Assembly: GCF_002277025.1 (NCBI RefSeq)
Contig: NZ_NIWD01000008.1
Location: forward strand, 594,331-658,330
Direction of reading: 5' to 3'
DNA from: Sphingopyxis sp. GW247-27LB
GTDB taxonomy: Bacteria; Pseudomonadota; Alphaproteobacteria; Sphingomonadales; Sphingomonadaceae
Length of the DNA stretch: 64,000 nucleotides
Made by a program: the position numbers and the translations under genes
The notes under the pieces: generated by a model
Told to the model about the DNA's origin: nothing
Seen by the model: only the letters and a program-made list of their open reading frames with translations
Database searches by the model: none
Shown here: one piece after another, positions 41,611 through 52,761 of the stretch
Layout of the letters: every line of letters begins with the position of its first letter
Position numbering within the stretch: the first letter of the stretch is position 1

Positions 41611-43143
41611 ATGCACCCCTCAGTCCACGCCCGCGCCAACCCCGACAAGCCCGCGGTCATCGTCGCCGAAACCGGCGAGACGATCAGCTATGCCGAGCTC
41701 GACGCGGCGTCGAATCGCGCCGCGCAGATGTTCCGGGCGCACGGGCTGGGGCATGAGGATGTCGTCGCCTTCATGCTCGACAACACGCCGCATTATTACG
41801 GCCTGACCTGGGGCGCGCAGCGCGCGGGGCTGCGCTATGTCTGCATCTCGTCGCGGCTGACGCAGGACGAGACCGACTATATCCTGGAAAATTCGGGCGC
41901 GAAGATGCTCGTCGTCGCGGCGAGCCTCGCCCCCGCGGCGCTGCAGCTTCGGACGCAGATCGAGCGATTCTCGATGGGTGGCGACATCGCCGGCTGGCCT
42001 ACGATCGAGAACGAGTTGGCGAAGATGCCCGCCGAGCCCGTCGCTGACGAGCGCGCCGGGGTCGACATGCTCTATTCGTCGGGGACGACGGGGCGGCCCA
42101 AGGGGGTGCGCGTGCCGTTGCCCGAGGAGCCCGCGATCGACGCCCCGAACAGCCTCGTCATGCTCGCCGCCGCGGCCTTCGGCATCGGGCCCGACAGCGT
42201 CTATCTCTCGCCCGCGCCGCTCTATCACGCCGCGCCGCTGCGCTGGTCGATGACGATCCACCGGCTCGGCGGCACGGTGGTGCTGATGAAGAAGTTCGAT
42301 CCCGAGGGCGCGCTCGCGGCGATCCAGCATTATCGCTGCAACGCGGCGCAGTTCGTGCCGACGCATTTCGTCCGCATGCTCAAGCTGCCCGACGCGGTGC
42401 GCGCGCAATATGACGTGTCGACGATGAAGAGCGCGATCCACGCCGCCGCGCCCTGCCCGGTCCCCGTCAAGCAGGCGATGATCGATTGGTGGGGGCCGGT
42501 GCTGCTCGAATATTATGCGGGGTCGGAGGGCAATGGCATGACCTTCGCGACCAGCCAGGACTGGCTCGCGCATCCGGGCACGGTCGGCCGCGCGATCCAC
42601 GGCGCGGTGCATATCGTGGGCGAGGATAACGAGACCGAACTGCCGGCGGGCGAAGAGGGCGCGGTCTTCTTCGAGAGCGAAAATGTCTTCGAATATCACG
42701 ACGATCCCGAAAAGACCGCTTCGAGCCGCAATGCGAAGGGCTGGTCGACCCTGGGCGACGTCGGCAAGCTCGACGCGGACGGCTTCCTTTACCTCACCGA
42801 CCGCAAGAGCTTCATGATCATCTCGGGCGGGGTGAACATCTATCCGCAGGAGATCGAGAATCATCTCGTCACCCATCCGAAGGTCGCCGATGTCGCGGTC
42901 GTCGGCGGGCCGCACGAGGAAATGGGCGAAGAGGTGATCGCGGTGGTCCAGCCCGCCGACATGGCCGACGCGACCGACGCCTTCCGTGAGGAACTGGGCG
43001 CCTATGCGCGCGAGAAACTGTCGGGCGTGAAGATCCCGCGGCGGATCGACTTCATGGAAGCGCTTCCCCGCCACGATACGGGCAAGCTCTACAAACGGCT
43101 GCTGCGCGACCGCTATTGGGAGCAGGCGAAGGAAAAGGCGTGA
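41611..43143 (+). CDS. Acyl-CoA synthetase, second copy
   Basis: AMP-forming ANL ligase of 510 residues: nucleotide loop MLYSSGTTGRPKGVRVP, A5 motif LEYYAGSEGNG, hinge LGDVGKLDADGFLYLTDR, and catalytic Lys in HDTGKLYKRLLRD. It is distinct from the ligase at 39195. It is followed by a DsbA-fold isomerase whose ATG overlaps its stop and then by an enoyl-CoA hydratase, so this is a catabolic acyl-CoA operon. The start at 41611 follows GGAGACGATCG; the upstream frame overlaps the regulator gene. Confidence 0.9.
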   Translation: MHPSVHARANPDKPAVIVAETGETISYAELDAASNRAAQMFRAHGLGHEDVVAFMLDNTPHYYGLTWGAQRAGLRYVCISSRLTQDETDYILENSGAKMLVVAASLAPAALQLRTQIERFSMGGDIAGWPTIENELAKMPAEPVADERAGVDMLYSSGTTGRPKGVRVPLPEEPAIDAPNSLVMLAAAAFGIGPDSVYLSPAPLYHAAPLRWSMTIHRLGGTVVLMKKFDPEGALAAIQHYRCNAAQFVPTHFVRMLKLPDAVRAQYDVSTMKSAIHAAAPCPVPVKQAMIDWWGPVLLEYYAGSEGNGMTFATSQDWLAHPGTVGRAIHGAVHIVGEDNETELPAGEEGAVFFESENVFEYHDDPEKTASSRNAKGWSTLGDVGKLDADGFLYLTDRKSFMIISGGVNIYPQEIENHLVTHPKVADVAVVGGPHEEMGEEVIAVVQPADMADATDAFREELGAYAREKLSGVKIPRRIDFMEALPRHDTGKLYKRLLRDRYWEQAKEKA

Positions 43144-43751
43144 TGGGAACCCGCGTCGAATTCTTCTTCGATCTGTCGAGCCCGTGGACCTGCCTCGCCT
43201 TTCATAATCTCCCCGCGGTGCTCGCGCGCACCGGCGCGAGCGCGCGCTACCGCCCAATCCTGGTCGGCGGCGTGTTCAACGCGGTGAACCCGGCGGTCTA
43301 TGCGGCGCGCGAGCAGGCCGACAACCGGCGGATGCAGCATGGCTGGAAGGTGCTGAAGGACTGGGCGCGGCTCGCCGACGTGCCGATGAATTTCCCTTCG
43401 CGATGGCACCCGGCCAAGAGCGTGGCCGCGATGCGCTTCGCCGCGGCGCTCGAGGACGACCAGCCGGCGCTGGTCCGTTTCGCGCGCGCCGCCTTCGCGA
43501 GCTATTTCGACCGGCAGGAGAATCTCGACGATCCCGACGTGCTCGAAACCGTCGCTGCCGCCGAGGGGCTCGATGGACCTGCGATCCGGGCGGCCGCGGG
43601 CAGCGATGCGGTCAAGGCGCGGCTGCGCGCGAATACCGAGGAAGTGGTCGCGCGCGGCGGCTATGGCTCGCCGACCATCTTCGTCGACGGCGAGGACATG
43701 TATTTCGGTAACGACCAACTGCCGCTCGTCGAAGCGGCCCTGAAACGTTGA
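43143..43751 (+). CDS. 2-hydroxychromene-2-carboxylate isomerase-like DsbA-fold protein
   Basis: A 202-residue protein of the kappa-class GST/HCCA isomerase family within the thioredoxin fold, glutathione-dependent in known cases. The N-terminal FFFDLSSPWTCLAFHNLP carries the Ser-Pro active-site region, with ILVGGVF and the C-terminal GGYGSPTIFVDGEDMYFGND. It overlaps the ligase stop by one base (TGATG). In aromatic degraders this family isomerises naphthalene breakdown products; here the substrate is open. A paralogue lies at 61840. Confidence 0.85.
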   Translation: MGTRVEFFFDLSSPWTCLAFHNLPAVLARTGASARYRPILVGGVFNAVNPAVYAAREQADNRRMQHGWKVLKDWARLADVPMNFPSRWHPAKSVAAMRFAAALEDDQPALVRFARAAFASYFDRQENLDDPDVLETVAAAEGLDGPAIRAAAGSDAVKARLRANTEEVVARGGYGSPTIFVDGEDMYFGNDQLPLVEAALKR

Positions 43752-43779
43752 CGCAACGCTGACCGCGAAGGACTCTCCC

Positions 43780-44583
43780 ATGAAGGATCGCATTTCCATC
43801 ACCATGCTGGGCGGCGGGATCGCCGACGTCCGGCTGATCCGCGCCGACAAGATGAACGCACTCGACGCCGCAATGTGGTCGGCGCTCACCGAGGCGATCG
43901 ACGACCTCAAGGCCCGGCAGGGTCTGCGCGTCGTGGTGCTGTCGGGCGAGGGACGCGCCTTTTGCGCCGGGCTCGACCTGTCGAGCCTCAGCGCCGAGCG
44001 CGATCCGGGGGCGAGCAGCGCGGGGGGCACGCTCTCCGACCGCACGCGGGGGATATCGAACAATGCCCAATATGCCGCCTGGGGCTGGCGCGAGCTACCG
44101 GTGCCGGTGATCGCGGCGGTGCACGGCGTCGCCTTTGGCGCGGGCAGCCAGATCATGGCGGCGGCCGACATCCGGATCGTCCACCCCGACACGCGGATCG
44201 CGATCATGGAGATGCGCTGGGGCCTCGTCCCCGACGTCGCGGGCATGGCGCTGTGGCGGACGCAGGTCGCCGACGATGTGCTGCGCGAGATGATCTATAC
44301 CAATCGCGAATTCAACGGGTCGGAGGCGAAGGCGCTGGGCTTCGCGACGCATGTCTCCGACGATCCGCTGGCGAAGGCGATGGAACTGGCCGAAGTGATT
44401 GCGAACAAGAATCCGCACGCGATCCGCGGCGCGAAGCGCTTGTGCAACATGCTCGCCGACGCGAGCGATGCGGACATTCTTCAGGCCGAAAGCGACGAGC
44501 AGGTGAAGGTCATCCGCACCCCCAATCAGATGGAGGCAGTGATGGCTGGGATGGAGAAAAGGAAACCGAATTTCGTCGATTGA
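43780..44583 (+). CDS. Enoyl-CoA hydratase/isomerase family protein
   Basis: A 267-residue crotonase-fold protein. The oxyanion-hole segments are EGRAFCAGLDLSSL and AVHGVAFGAGSQIMAAADIR (the second split at GAG). The helix with MEMRWGLVPDVAGMALW and the C-terminal DEQVKVIRTPNQMEAVMAGMEKR complete the fold. Crotonases vary in reaction; a hydratase is the default call. Third gene of the ligase-isomerase-hydratase operon; a perfect long inverted repeat begins two bases after its stop and may end transcription. Confidence 0.88.
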   Translation: MKDRISITMLGGGIADVRLIRADKMNALDAAMWSALTEAIDDLKARQGLRVVVLSGEGRAFCAGLDLSSLSAERDPGASSAGGTLSDRTRGISNNAQYAAWGWRELPVPVIAAVHGVAFGAGSQIMAAADIRIVHPDTRIAIMEMRWGLVPDVAGMALWRTQVADDVLREMIYTNREFNGSEAKALGFATHVSDDPLAKAMELAEVIANKNPHAIRGAKRLCNMLADASDADILQAESDEQVKVIRTPNQMEAVMAGMEKRKPNFVD

Positions 44584-44584
44584 A

Positions 44585-44721
44585 GATCCTCCCTGCGGCG
44601 AAGCCGTGGGGAGGGGGACCGTCGCCGCAGGCGATGGTGGAGGGGCAGCGACGGCGCGTCATGGCCCCTCCGTCAGCCCTGCGGGCTGCCACCTCCCCAC
44701 GGCTTCGCCGCAGGGAGGATC
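44585..44721. repeat. Long inverted repeat with perfect 30-bp arms
   Basis: The arms at 44585-44614 and 44692-44721 are exact reverse complements, each including GGCGAAGCCGTGGGGAGG or its complement, around a 77-base centre that can fold further (CCTGCGGGCTGCC, GGAGGGGCAGC). The element fills the convergent gap between the enoyl-CoA hydratase and ATP12 genes, where it can serve as a bidirectional 3' structure. Confidence 0.9.
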
Positions 44722-44722
44722 G

Positions 44723-45412
44723 TCAGAGAAGGCTCAAAAACCGTGCCGCATTGTGCCAGTCGGCCTCGCGCCGCGCGCGCGCCTTTTGCGCTTCGCTGTC
44801 GGCGCCCCAGCGGCGTTCCTGATAGAGTTCGTCGAGGCTGACCGCCTCCCACAGCGCCGCGGCGCCGAACGCGCCCTCGATCAGCGCGAGCCCCGCGACC
44901 AGCGAGCCGCCGATCGTGACGAGCGGCGTGAGCGCGGCGAGGCGGAAGGGGTGGAGATCCAGCACCGCGCCACGCAGCGCCGCGATGGTCGCCGCAGGCT
45001 GGTCGACCGGGATGACGCCCTGCGCAAGGGTGAACTCGATGCCGTGGCGTCCCTCCGCCCAGGCGAGCAGCGGATTCCACGCCGTCGCCTGCTCGGCTTG
45101 CAGCGCGGCATCGCGCGCGTCGCGGTAACAGAGAAGGTCGCTCTCCGCATAGGCGGCGACCGGCGCCGCGAAGGCGGCGGGGTCGGGGCTCGCGAGGTCG
45201 ATCGCGGCGTTGGCGAGGCCGGTCAGCGGCATCGACGCGGGGTCGAGGGTCTCGCCCTGCGCGGCCCATTCGGCGGCGATCGCTTCGGCGAGCGCCGGGC
45301 TCGCGACGACGAGCGGCGCGCGCGCCGGGGTGTGCACGGGACGTCCATCGAGCGCGATGCCCCAGCCGCCATCCTGCGGGGCGGCCTCGGCCTTCTTCCA
45401 GAAACGCTTCAT
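44723..45412 (-). CDS. ATP12-family F1-ATPase assembly chaperone
   Basis: A 229-residue ATP12 homologue, which in mitochondria and alphaproteobacteria protects the F1 alpha subunit before assembly. The product starts MKRFWKKAEAAPQDGGWGIALDGRPVHTP (family start, here in part: WGIALDGRPVHTP) and has VASPALAEAIAAEW, DLLCYRDARD and LTPLVTIGGSLVAGLAL. The ATG at 45412 overlaps the stop of the small membrane protein gene (ATGA). Last gene of a five-gene operon starting at crcB. Confidence 0.9.
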   Translation of the reverse strand: MKRFWKKAEAAPQDGGWGIALDGRPVHTPARAPLVVASPALAEAIAAEWAAQGETLDPASMPLTGLANAAIDLASPDPAAFAAPVAAYAESDLLCYRDARDAALQAEQATAWNPLLAWAEGRHGIEFTLAQGVIPVDQPAATIAALRGAVLDLHPFRLAALTPLVTIGGSLVAGLALIEGAFGAAALWEAVSLDELYQERRWGADSEAQKARARREADWHNAARFLSLL

Positions 45413-45645
45413 CGCGGCCCAGGCGACTTCCAGCGGCGCGCGAGGATCTTCGGCATCACCGCGAAGTCGAACAGGCCGATCAGCACCACCGCGACCCCGA
45501 TCCAGCGATCGGCAGGCGGCCCGGCAAGCGTCCAGCCGCCGCGGATCAGGACGAACCCCGCGAGCACGAAGATCGCGCCCGTGATGCGAATGGCGTTGAG
45601 CGCGATGAAGCGCTTCTTGGCGAGGGCGTCTGCTGCGGCGGTCAT
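45409..45645 (-). CDS. Small two-helix membrane protein
   Basis: A 78-residue protein with two hydrophobic stretches (about 22-38, GAIFVLAGFVLIRGG, and 48-64, WIGVAVVLIGLFDFAV) and a basic end. No family recognised, although small proteins of this look often precede ATP12 in sphingomonads as far as I recall. Its stop overlaps the ATP12 start and its start overlaps the paiB-like stop, so it is translated in the operon. Confidence 0.75.
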   Translation of the reverse strand: MTAAADALAKKRFIALNAIRITGAIFVLAGFVLIRGGWTLAGPPADRWIGVAVVLIGLFDFAVMPKILARRWKSPGPR

Positions 45646-46262
45646 GCCGGCTTCCTATCGCCGCCAAGGTGCCGCATCAACTGCGCGAGTGCGCCGTGCC
45701 CGGTCGCGTCGAGCCCGGCGGCGACGCGTTCGCGCTCTTCGGCGGGCTTGTTCTGCGACAATTTGATGGTGGGTCGCCACGCGACGATCCGCATCTCGAA
45801 GCCGATGATCGCGCCGGTCATGCGTCCGAAGATCGCGGGATCCATCTTGTCGCGCGTCCATGGAGCGGCTGGGGCAATGCGCGCCTCGTGCTGCGCCGAA
45901 AGCGTATCGAGCTGCGCGACGAGCTCGGCGTCATCCAGCCGGCGCGCGGCGCCCTCCATCTCGACCGCGATATAATTCCACGTCGGAACCTGATCGGCGG
46001 CGGCATACCAGCCGGGGCTGACATAGGCGTCGGGGCCCTGCACCACCGCAAGCACCAGCGTCCCGTCCAGATGTTTCGTCAGTGCGTTGCCGCGGGCGAG
46101 GTGAAATTGCAGCGTCGTAGCGTCATTGCTCAGCACCACCGGCGCGTGGGCGACGCGCGGGCCGTCGGGGGTGGTGGCAAAGAGGGCGGCGAAACCGATC
46201 TCGCGCACCAGCAGCGCGGCGAGGTCGTCCTCCTTCGGCCGGAAGGCAGGGCTGGGGTGCAT
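45642..46262 (-). CDS. PaiB-family FMN-binding protein
   Basis: A 206-residue split-barrel flavin-binding protein of the PaiB/transcriptional-regulator family. Family blocks seen are HPSPAFRPKEDDLAALL at the N-terminus, HLARGNALTKHLDG, the signature YVSPGWY, VPTWNYIAVEM, and the C-terminal KLSQNKPAEERERVAAGL. In Bacillus PaiB is linked to sporulation and protease control; in proteobacteria the role is unknown, and a flavin-dependent enzyme is equally possible. Its ATG overlaps the stop of the pseudouridine synthase gene. Confidence 0.88.
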   Translation of the reverse strand: MHPSPAFRPKEDDLAALLVREIGFAALFATTPDGPRVAHAPVVLSNDATTLQFHLARGNALTKHLDGTLVLAVVQGPDAYVSPGWYAAADQVPTWNYIAVEMEGAARRLDDAELVAQLDTLSAQHEARIAPAAPWTRDKMDPAIFGRMTGAIIGFEMRIVAWRPTIKLSQNKPAEERERVAAGLDATGHGALAQLMRHLGGDRKPA

Positions 46263-47437
46263 CAGCGCGGCTTGCGCGGCGCCGGCTTGCGCCCGCTCCC
46301 CGGCTTGGCGGGGCCGCGCTTCGCGGACGGCTTGCCGCCCGGCTTGGCCGGGGCGTCGCCGCGACCGCGCCTTTCGCCGCGGCGTGCCTTGCGCACCTGC
46401 TTGGCGTGGGCCTTGGCCTTCGCCTTCTGCACGGTCTTGGCCGAAGGCTTCGGCGTTTCTTCGGCGAGCACGTCACCCAGCATCGGATCGAAGCCGAGCG
46501 CGTCGAGGCTGGCGGCGAAATGCTCGGGAACCGGCGCCGAAATGTCGATCGCGCCGCCGTCGGGATGGTCGATGCGCAGCCGGCGGCTGTGCAGGTGGAG
46601 CTTGCGGCTGATCGTGCCGGTCAGGAAGGCGCTCTTGCCGCCATATTTGCCGTCGCCGACGATCGGGTGACCGATCGCCGCCATATGGACGCGAAGCTGG
46701 TGGGTGCGCCCGGTCAGCGGCTGGAGCTCGACCCACGCCGCGCTGTTCCCGGCGCGCTCGATGATCCGGTACCGCGTCTTGGACGCCAGCCCCTTGTCGT
46801 CGACGTGCATCTTCTCGCCGCCCGATCCGGGTTGCTTGGCGAGCGGCAGGTCGATCTCTCCCTGCGCTATGTCGGGAACGCCGACGACGATCGCCCAATA
46901 GGTCTTGCGCGCGCTGCGGTTCGAAAAGGCTTTGGCGAACCAGGCCGCGGCGCGCGGGGTGCGCGCGACGAGCAGCGCGCCCGACGTATCCTTGTCGAGC
47001 CGGTGGACGAGCTTCGGCCGCACCGGCGCGTCGAACTGAAGCGCATCGAGCAGGCCATCGACATGGCTGTCGGTCTTGGTGCCGCCCTGCGTCGCGAGGC
47101 CGGGCGGCTTGTCGAGCACCAGCGCGCTCGCGTCGCGGTGGATCACCATCGACGTGGCGAGCGCGACGTCGGCATCGGTCAGCGGGCGCCCCTTGCGCGC
47201 CGGGCGCGCCGCCGGGGCTGCGGGGGGAACGGGCATGGCGATGCGTTGCCCTGCCTCGATACGGTCGGACACATCGGCCTTGCGGCCGTCGAGGGTCAGC
47301 TCGCCCGACCGTGCCCAGCGCGCGATCAGCGCGTGCGGCGTGCCTGGCCGATGGCGCTTGAACCAGCGGTCGAGACGGATGCCGTCATCCTCTTCGGCGA
47401 CGACTGCGCCGTCGCGATCGGCTTTGGGCGCGCTCAT
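46262..47437 (-). CDS. RluA-family pseudouridine synthase
   Basis: A 391-residue rRNA or tRNA pseudouridine synthase. An N-terminal S4-like RNA-binding domain (about 15-70, IRLDRWFKRH, SGELTLDGRKADVSDRI) precedes the catalytic domain with VLDKPPGLATQGG, the catalytic Asp in HRLDKDTSG, and LTGRTHQLRVHMA. The domain ends near residue 330; a very basic, Lys/Arg/Pro/Ala-rich tail of about 60 residues follows and could bind RNA. It resembles RluC; the target sites are inferred. It overlaps the crcB stop. Confidence 0.9.
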   Translation of the reverse strand: MSAPKADRDGAVVAEEDDGIRLDRWFKRHRPGTPHALIARWARSGELTLDGRKADVSDRIEAGQRIAMPVPPAAPAARPARKGRPLTDADVALATSMVIHRDASALVLDKPPGLATQGGTKTDSHVDGLLDALQFDAPVRPKLVHRLDKDTSGALLVARTPRAAAWFAKAFSNRSARKTYWAIVVGVPDIAQGEIDLPLAKQPGSGGEKMHVDDKGLASKTRYRIIERAGNSAAWVELQPLTGRTHQLRVHMAAIGHPIVGDGKYGGKSAFLTGTISRKLHLHSRRLRIDHPDGGAIDISAPVPEHFAASLDALGFDPMLGDVLAEETPKPSAKTVQKAKAKAHAKQVRKARRGERRGRGDAPAKPGGKPSAKRGPAKPGSGRKPAPRKPR

Positions 47438-47811
47438 GCCGGAAGCTGCCGCATAAGCAGCATGCCGAGGCCGCAGGCGGCGATGCCGACGATGACCGAC
47501 GACAGCACATAGGCGGCCGCCTGCGCGATCGCGCCGCGTTCGAACAGCAGCCAGAATTCGAGGCTGAAGGAGGAAAAGGTCGTGAAGCCGCCGAGAATGC
47601 CGACGCCGAGGAAAAGGCGCGTCGTGTCGCTGCCGCCGCTCCGCGCGAGCCAGCCGACGAGCAGGCCCATCAGCAGGCTGCCCGCGATGTTGATCGACAG
47701 CGTCCACCAGGGAAAGCCGGGGCCGAGCCGCGCCAGCATCACCTGGCCGACGAGGTGGCGGCCGCCGGCGCCGATCGCGCCGCCGACCATGACAGGGAAA
47801 AGGCCGTTCAT
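47434..47811 (-). CDS. crcB: Fluoride exporter CrcB/Fluc
   Basis: A 125-residue, four-helix membrane protein of the Fluc family, which forms dual-topology dimers that export fluoride. Signatures: GGAIGAGGRHLVG, the pore Asn in INIAGSLLMG, and GFTTFSSFSLE with the paired Phe residues. No fluoride riboswitch is evident upstream in the 48-base gap to the thermonuclease. First gene of the crcB-rlu-paiB-membrane protein-ATP12 operon. Confidence 0.93.
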   Translation of the reverse strand: MNGLFPVMVGGAIGAGGRHLVGQVMLARLGPGFPWWTLSINIAGSLLMGLLVGWLARSGGSDTTRLFLGVGILGGFTTFSSFSLEFWLLFERGAIAQAAAYVLSSVIVGIAACGLGMLLMRQLPA

Positions 47812-47859
47812 GGGCTCCGCCCTAGCCGCAAAAGCGGCTCAGGCAAAGCGGCCGCATTG

Positions 47860-48441
47860 CTATGTATCGGGGGCTGTCATCGCGGGCGCCGGACGCTCGT
47901 GCGCCGCGCGCCAGTCGGCGGGGCGCGTGAAGGCGCCCTGCCAGATTCCACGCCGCCTCGCCTGCGCTTCGGCTTCCTCGACCGCATAGCCGTCTTCGGT
48001 TGCGACGGCCCATCCCGCGCGGATCATTTCGGCGGTAAGGTCGACGCCGTCGGGGAAGGGCGCGGTACGGCACGAGGCGAGCGTGCGATGATAGACGTCG
48101 CGCGCCGCGAGCTCGCAATGCAGCGGACCGCGCCCCGCGATCCGTTCGAGCGCGGTTCGCGCTTCATGCCCGCACGGCCAGCGGCTTCCGTCTGCGCGCG
48201 CGCAATCCTGGCGGTATTCGACCGCGTCGAGCCCGGTCAGGCGGATCGTCAGCGCCGCGTCCGCCTGCCGGACGGTCAGGCTGTCGCCGTCGATGACGTG
48301 GACGAGGGGCAGCGTCGTAGTGGAGGCCGGAAGCCAGACCCATAGCGCGGCCGCCATGCCGGCGAGCAGCAACAGCGCGACCAAGGATCGGAGTCGCCGC
48401 TTCCAGCGCAGAACGGTCAGCGAAGAGGGCGCGAAGGGCAT
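47860..48441 (-). CDS. Membrane-anchored thermonuclease (SNase) homologue
   Basis: A 193-residue Staphylococcal-nuclease-fold protein. A basic N-terminus and one transmembrane or signal helix (about 18-38) precede the domain, which begins LVHVIDGDSLTVR (Ca2+-binding Asp region) and continues IRLTGLDAVEYRQDC and HRTLASCR, matching the Arg/Glu catalytic positions in part. Likely periplasmic or membrane-tethered DNA/RNA hydrolase. The ATG at 48441 is used; an upstream in-frame region adds an implausible N-terminus. Two Cys pairs may be disulfides. Confidence 0.85.
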   Translation of the reverse strand: MPFAPSSLTVLRWKRRLRSLVALLLLAGMAAALWVWLPASTTTLPLVHVIDGDSLTVRQADAALTIRLTGLDAVEYRQDCARADGSRWPCGHEARTALERIAGRGPLHCELAARDVYHRTLASCRTAPFPDGVDLTAEMIRAGWAVATEDGYAVEEAEAQARRRGIWQGAFTRPADWRAAHERPAPAMTAPDT

Positions 48442-48684
48442 GGCGCGGCCCTGCGCGCGGCCGCAGCGCTTGGCAAGTGCGGGGAGATGCGCGGAGGGGA
48501 TTGACGACGAGAACAAAACATGTCCAAAATGGACCAATCCCGATCCAAAGGACAGGCGCCGACTCATGCAGCGACGATGCTGGGTCCGGATTGGCGGCAA
48601 AAGAGAGCGAACAAAAGGTGAATATCACCGTAGTGGCGACATAAGGACACCAGGACGGACAGGCGGGGAAGGAAGGGCGGCACA

Positions 48685-49695
48685 ATGGAACATGTGATGC
48701 GGAGCGTGGCGATGCTGGCCGATCAGGAACGCCCGGTGTGGCAGGGGGCGTCCTCGCCGGAACGGCCGATGTCGGTGCTGCTCGTGGCCGACGGCTGCGA
48801 TGCGACGCCCGAACCGGCGGTGGCGGCACGGCTCCGCGTGACGGGGCCGGTGGCGCCTGCGCGCAGTGCCGGCCATGTCCGTGACACGATATCGCCCGAC
48901 ATTGTCTGGCTCCGCGGCGCCGAGAGGCTCGACGACGCGGTGCTGGCCGAACTGGGCGAGGCGCTGGCCGCGCGTGGCGGCCGCCTGATGTGCGAAACCT
49001 CGCTCGCGGCGCTCGATCGCGTGGCTGCGGCGATTCCTCCTTCTGTGCGGACCGAATGGCTCGTCGAAGCCGATAGCGCCGACCGGCTGATGGCGGTTGC
49101 CGCGCTCCAGTCGCCGCGTTTGATGGCCGTCAACGACATGGCGCGCGACGACACGATGGAGCGGATCGACCGGCTGCAGGAAGAGGTTGCGCGGATCGCG
49201 CGCCTGCTCGGCGATCTCACGGCTCCGCGCGGCCTGCCGGGAACGCCGAAGCCCTATGCTGCGCACGGCGAGGCGGCTGGTGATTATCCGGGGCAGCTAC
49301 GCTCGCCGCCGCGCGACTATGCCGCGACGCCGCGCAGCTTCCTGCCCGAGGAACGATCGATCGACCGGCAACGCGCCAAGGGGGTGCGGCGGATGCTGCG
49401 TCAGCGACGGATGCGCGAGCAATATTTTCCCGCCGACCTGTTCGCCGACCCGGCGTGGGATATGCTGCTCGACCTCTACGCCGCGCGGCTCGAACGCCAG
49501 CCGGTGTCGGTGTCGAGCCTGTGCATCGCCGCCGCGGTCCCCGCGACGACCGCGCTGCGCTGGATCAAGACGATGACCGATGCGGGGCTGTTCCTGCGCG
49601 AAGCCGACCCCGACGACGGCCGCCGCATCTTCATCGCGCTCGCCGAGGGCGCGTTCGACGCGATGGCGCGCTATTTCGAGGCGCTCGAGGAATAG
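48685..49695 (+). CDS. Winged-helix DNA-binding protein of unknown role
   Basis: A 336-residue protein in two parts. The N-terminal part (about 28-150) looks like a degenerate receiver-like alpha/beta domain (MSVLLVADGCD, SPDIVWLRGAERLDD) without a phosphorylation pocket, followed by a short coiled coil (about 157-178). The C-terminal part (about 235-332) is a MarR-like winged helix: LFADPAWDMLLDLYAARLER, ATTALRWIKTMTDAGLFLRE, DDGRRIFIALAEGA. It is probably a transcription factor of a sphingomonad-type family. GGAAGGG precedes the ATG. The gene stands alone before tRNA-Val. Confidence 0.75.
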   Translation: MEHVMRSVAMLADQERPVWQGASSPERPMSVLLVADGCDATPEPAVAARLRVTGPVAPARSAGHVRDTISPDIVWLRGAERLDDAVLAELGEALAARGGRLMCETSLAALDRVAAAIPPSVRTEWLVEADSADRLMAVAALQSPRLMAVNDMARDDTMERIDRLQEEVARIARLLGDLTAPRGLPGTPKPYAAHGEAAGDYPGQLRSPPRDYAATPRSFLPEERSIDRQRAKGVRRMLRQRRMREQYFPADLFADPAWDMLLDLYAARLERQPVSVSSLCIAAAVPATTALRWIKTMTDAGLFLREADPDDGRRIFIALAEGAFDAMARYFEALEE

Positions 49696-49749
49696 GGCCC
49701 GCTTGCCAGCGAGCGCGCTCTGTGGCAGGGCGCGCCCTTCCCGCAATGG

Positions 49750-49825
49750 GGGCGATTAGCTCAGTTGGTAGAGCGCCTCGTTTACACCGAGGATGTCGGC
49801 AGTTCGAGCCTGTCATCGCCCACCA
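49750..49825 (+). tRNA. tRNA-Val (anticodon TAC)
   Basis: Complete cloverleaf: acceptor GGGCGAT/ATCGCCC, D-arm GCTCAGTTGGTAGAGC, anticodon arm CCTCG-TTTACAC-CGAGG with anticodon TAC, T-arm with TTCGAGC, and encoded ACCA end (76 bases). It is followed by a hairpin at 49852-49884. Confidence 0.97.
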
Positions 49826-49851
49826 TATCCTCATGCCTGCCGCCGGATATG

Positions 49852-49884
49852 AAAACGCCCGCCCCACACGGGGACGGGCGTTTT
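49852..49884. terminator. Bidirectional terminator between tRNA-Val and aconitase
   Basis: Stem AAAACGCCCGCCCC / GGGG-A-CGGGCGTTTT with loop ACAC and one bulged A. T-runs follow the stem on both strands, so it can stop transcripts from the tRNA and from the convergent aconitase gene. Confidence 0.92.
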
Positions 49885-49906
49885 GGCATTCTTTCATCGG
49901 CCGCGA

Positions 49907-52582
<2,676 letters not shown>

Positions 52583-52717
52583 GTGCAGTTCCCTCTTGGG
52601 GCGCGGCGGGGAATGACGGCCCGAGGCCCGGTCAGGAGAGCGGAGCCGCGGGGAGTCGCGCGCGCGGGTTTATGTCGGCGCCTCCCTACGCCGGAGGGCG
52701 GGAAATGCAAGGGGGGT

Positions 52718-52744
52718 GGGGCGTGCGCATTCGGCGCACGCCCC
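52718..52744. other. Hairpin after the thioesterase gene
   Basis: Perfect 11-bp stem GGGGCGTGCGC/GCGCACGCCCC with loop ATTCG, 18 bases beyond the thioesterase stop on the minus strand. There is no T-run on that strand, so it is a 3'-stabilising or factor-assisted structure rather than a standard terminator. The rest of 52583-52761 shows nothing else. Confidence 0.6.
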
Positions 52745-52761
52745 GATTTCGGCCGTCGGAT

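Noticed and set aside
39195..44583. Acyl-CoA gene group as a catabolic island acquired by transfer
   Set aside because: Base composition and codon use look like the neighbours, and no integrase, tRNA junction or insertion sequence borders it.
46262..46480. Lys/Pro-rich tail of the pseudouridine synthase as a separate gene or frameshift
   Set aside because: The frame is continuous to the stop that overlaps the next gene start; basic tails of this sort occur in the family.
48501..48640. Possible LexA box upstream of the wHTH gene (GGAC-N7-GTTC on the minus strand, repeated GAACAAAA)
   Set aside because: Alphaproteobacterial LexA needs GTTC-N7-GTTC; one half-site has two mismatches, and neither neighbour is an SOS gene.
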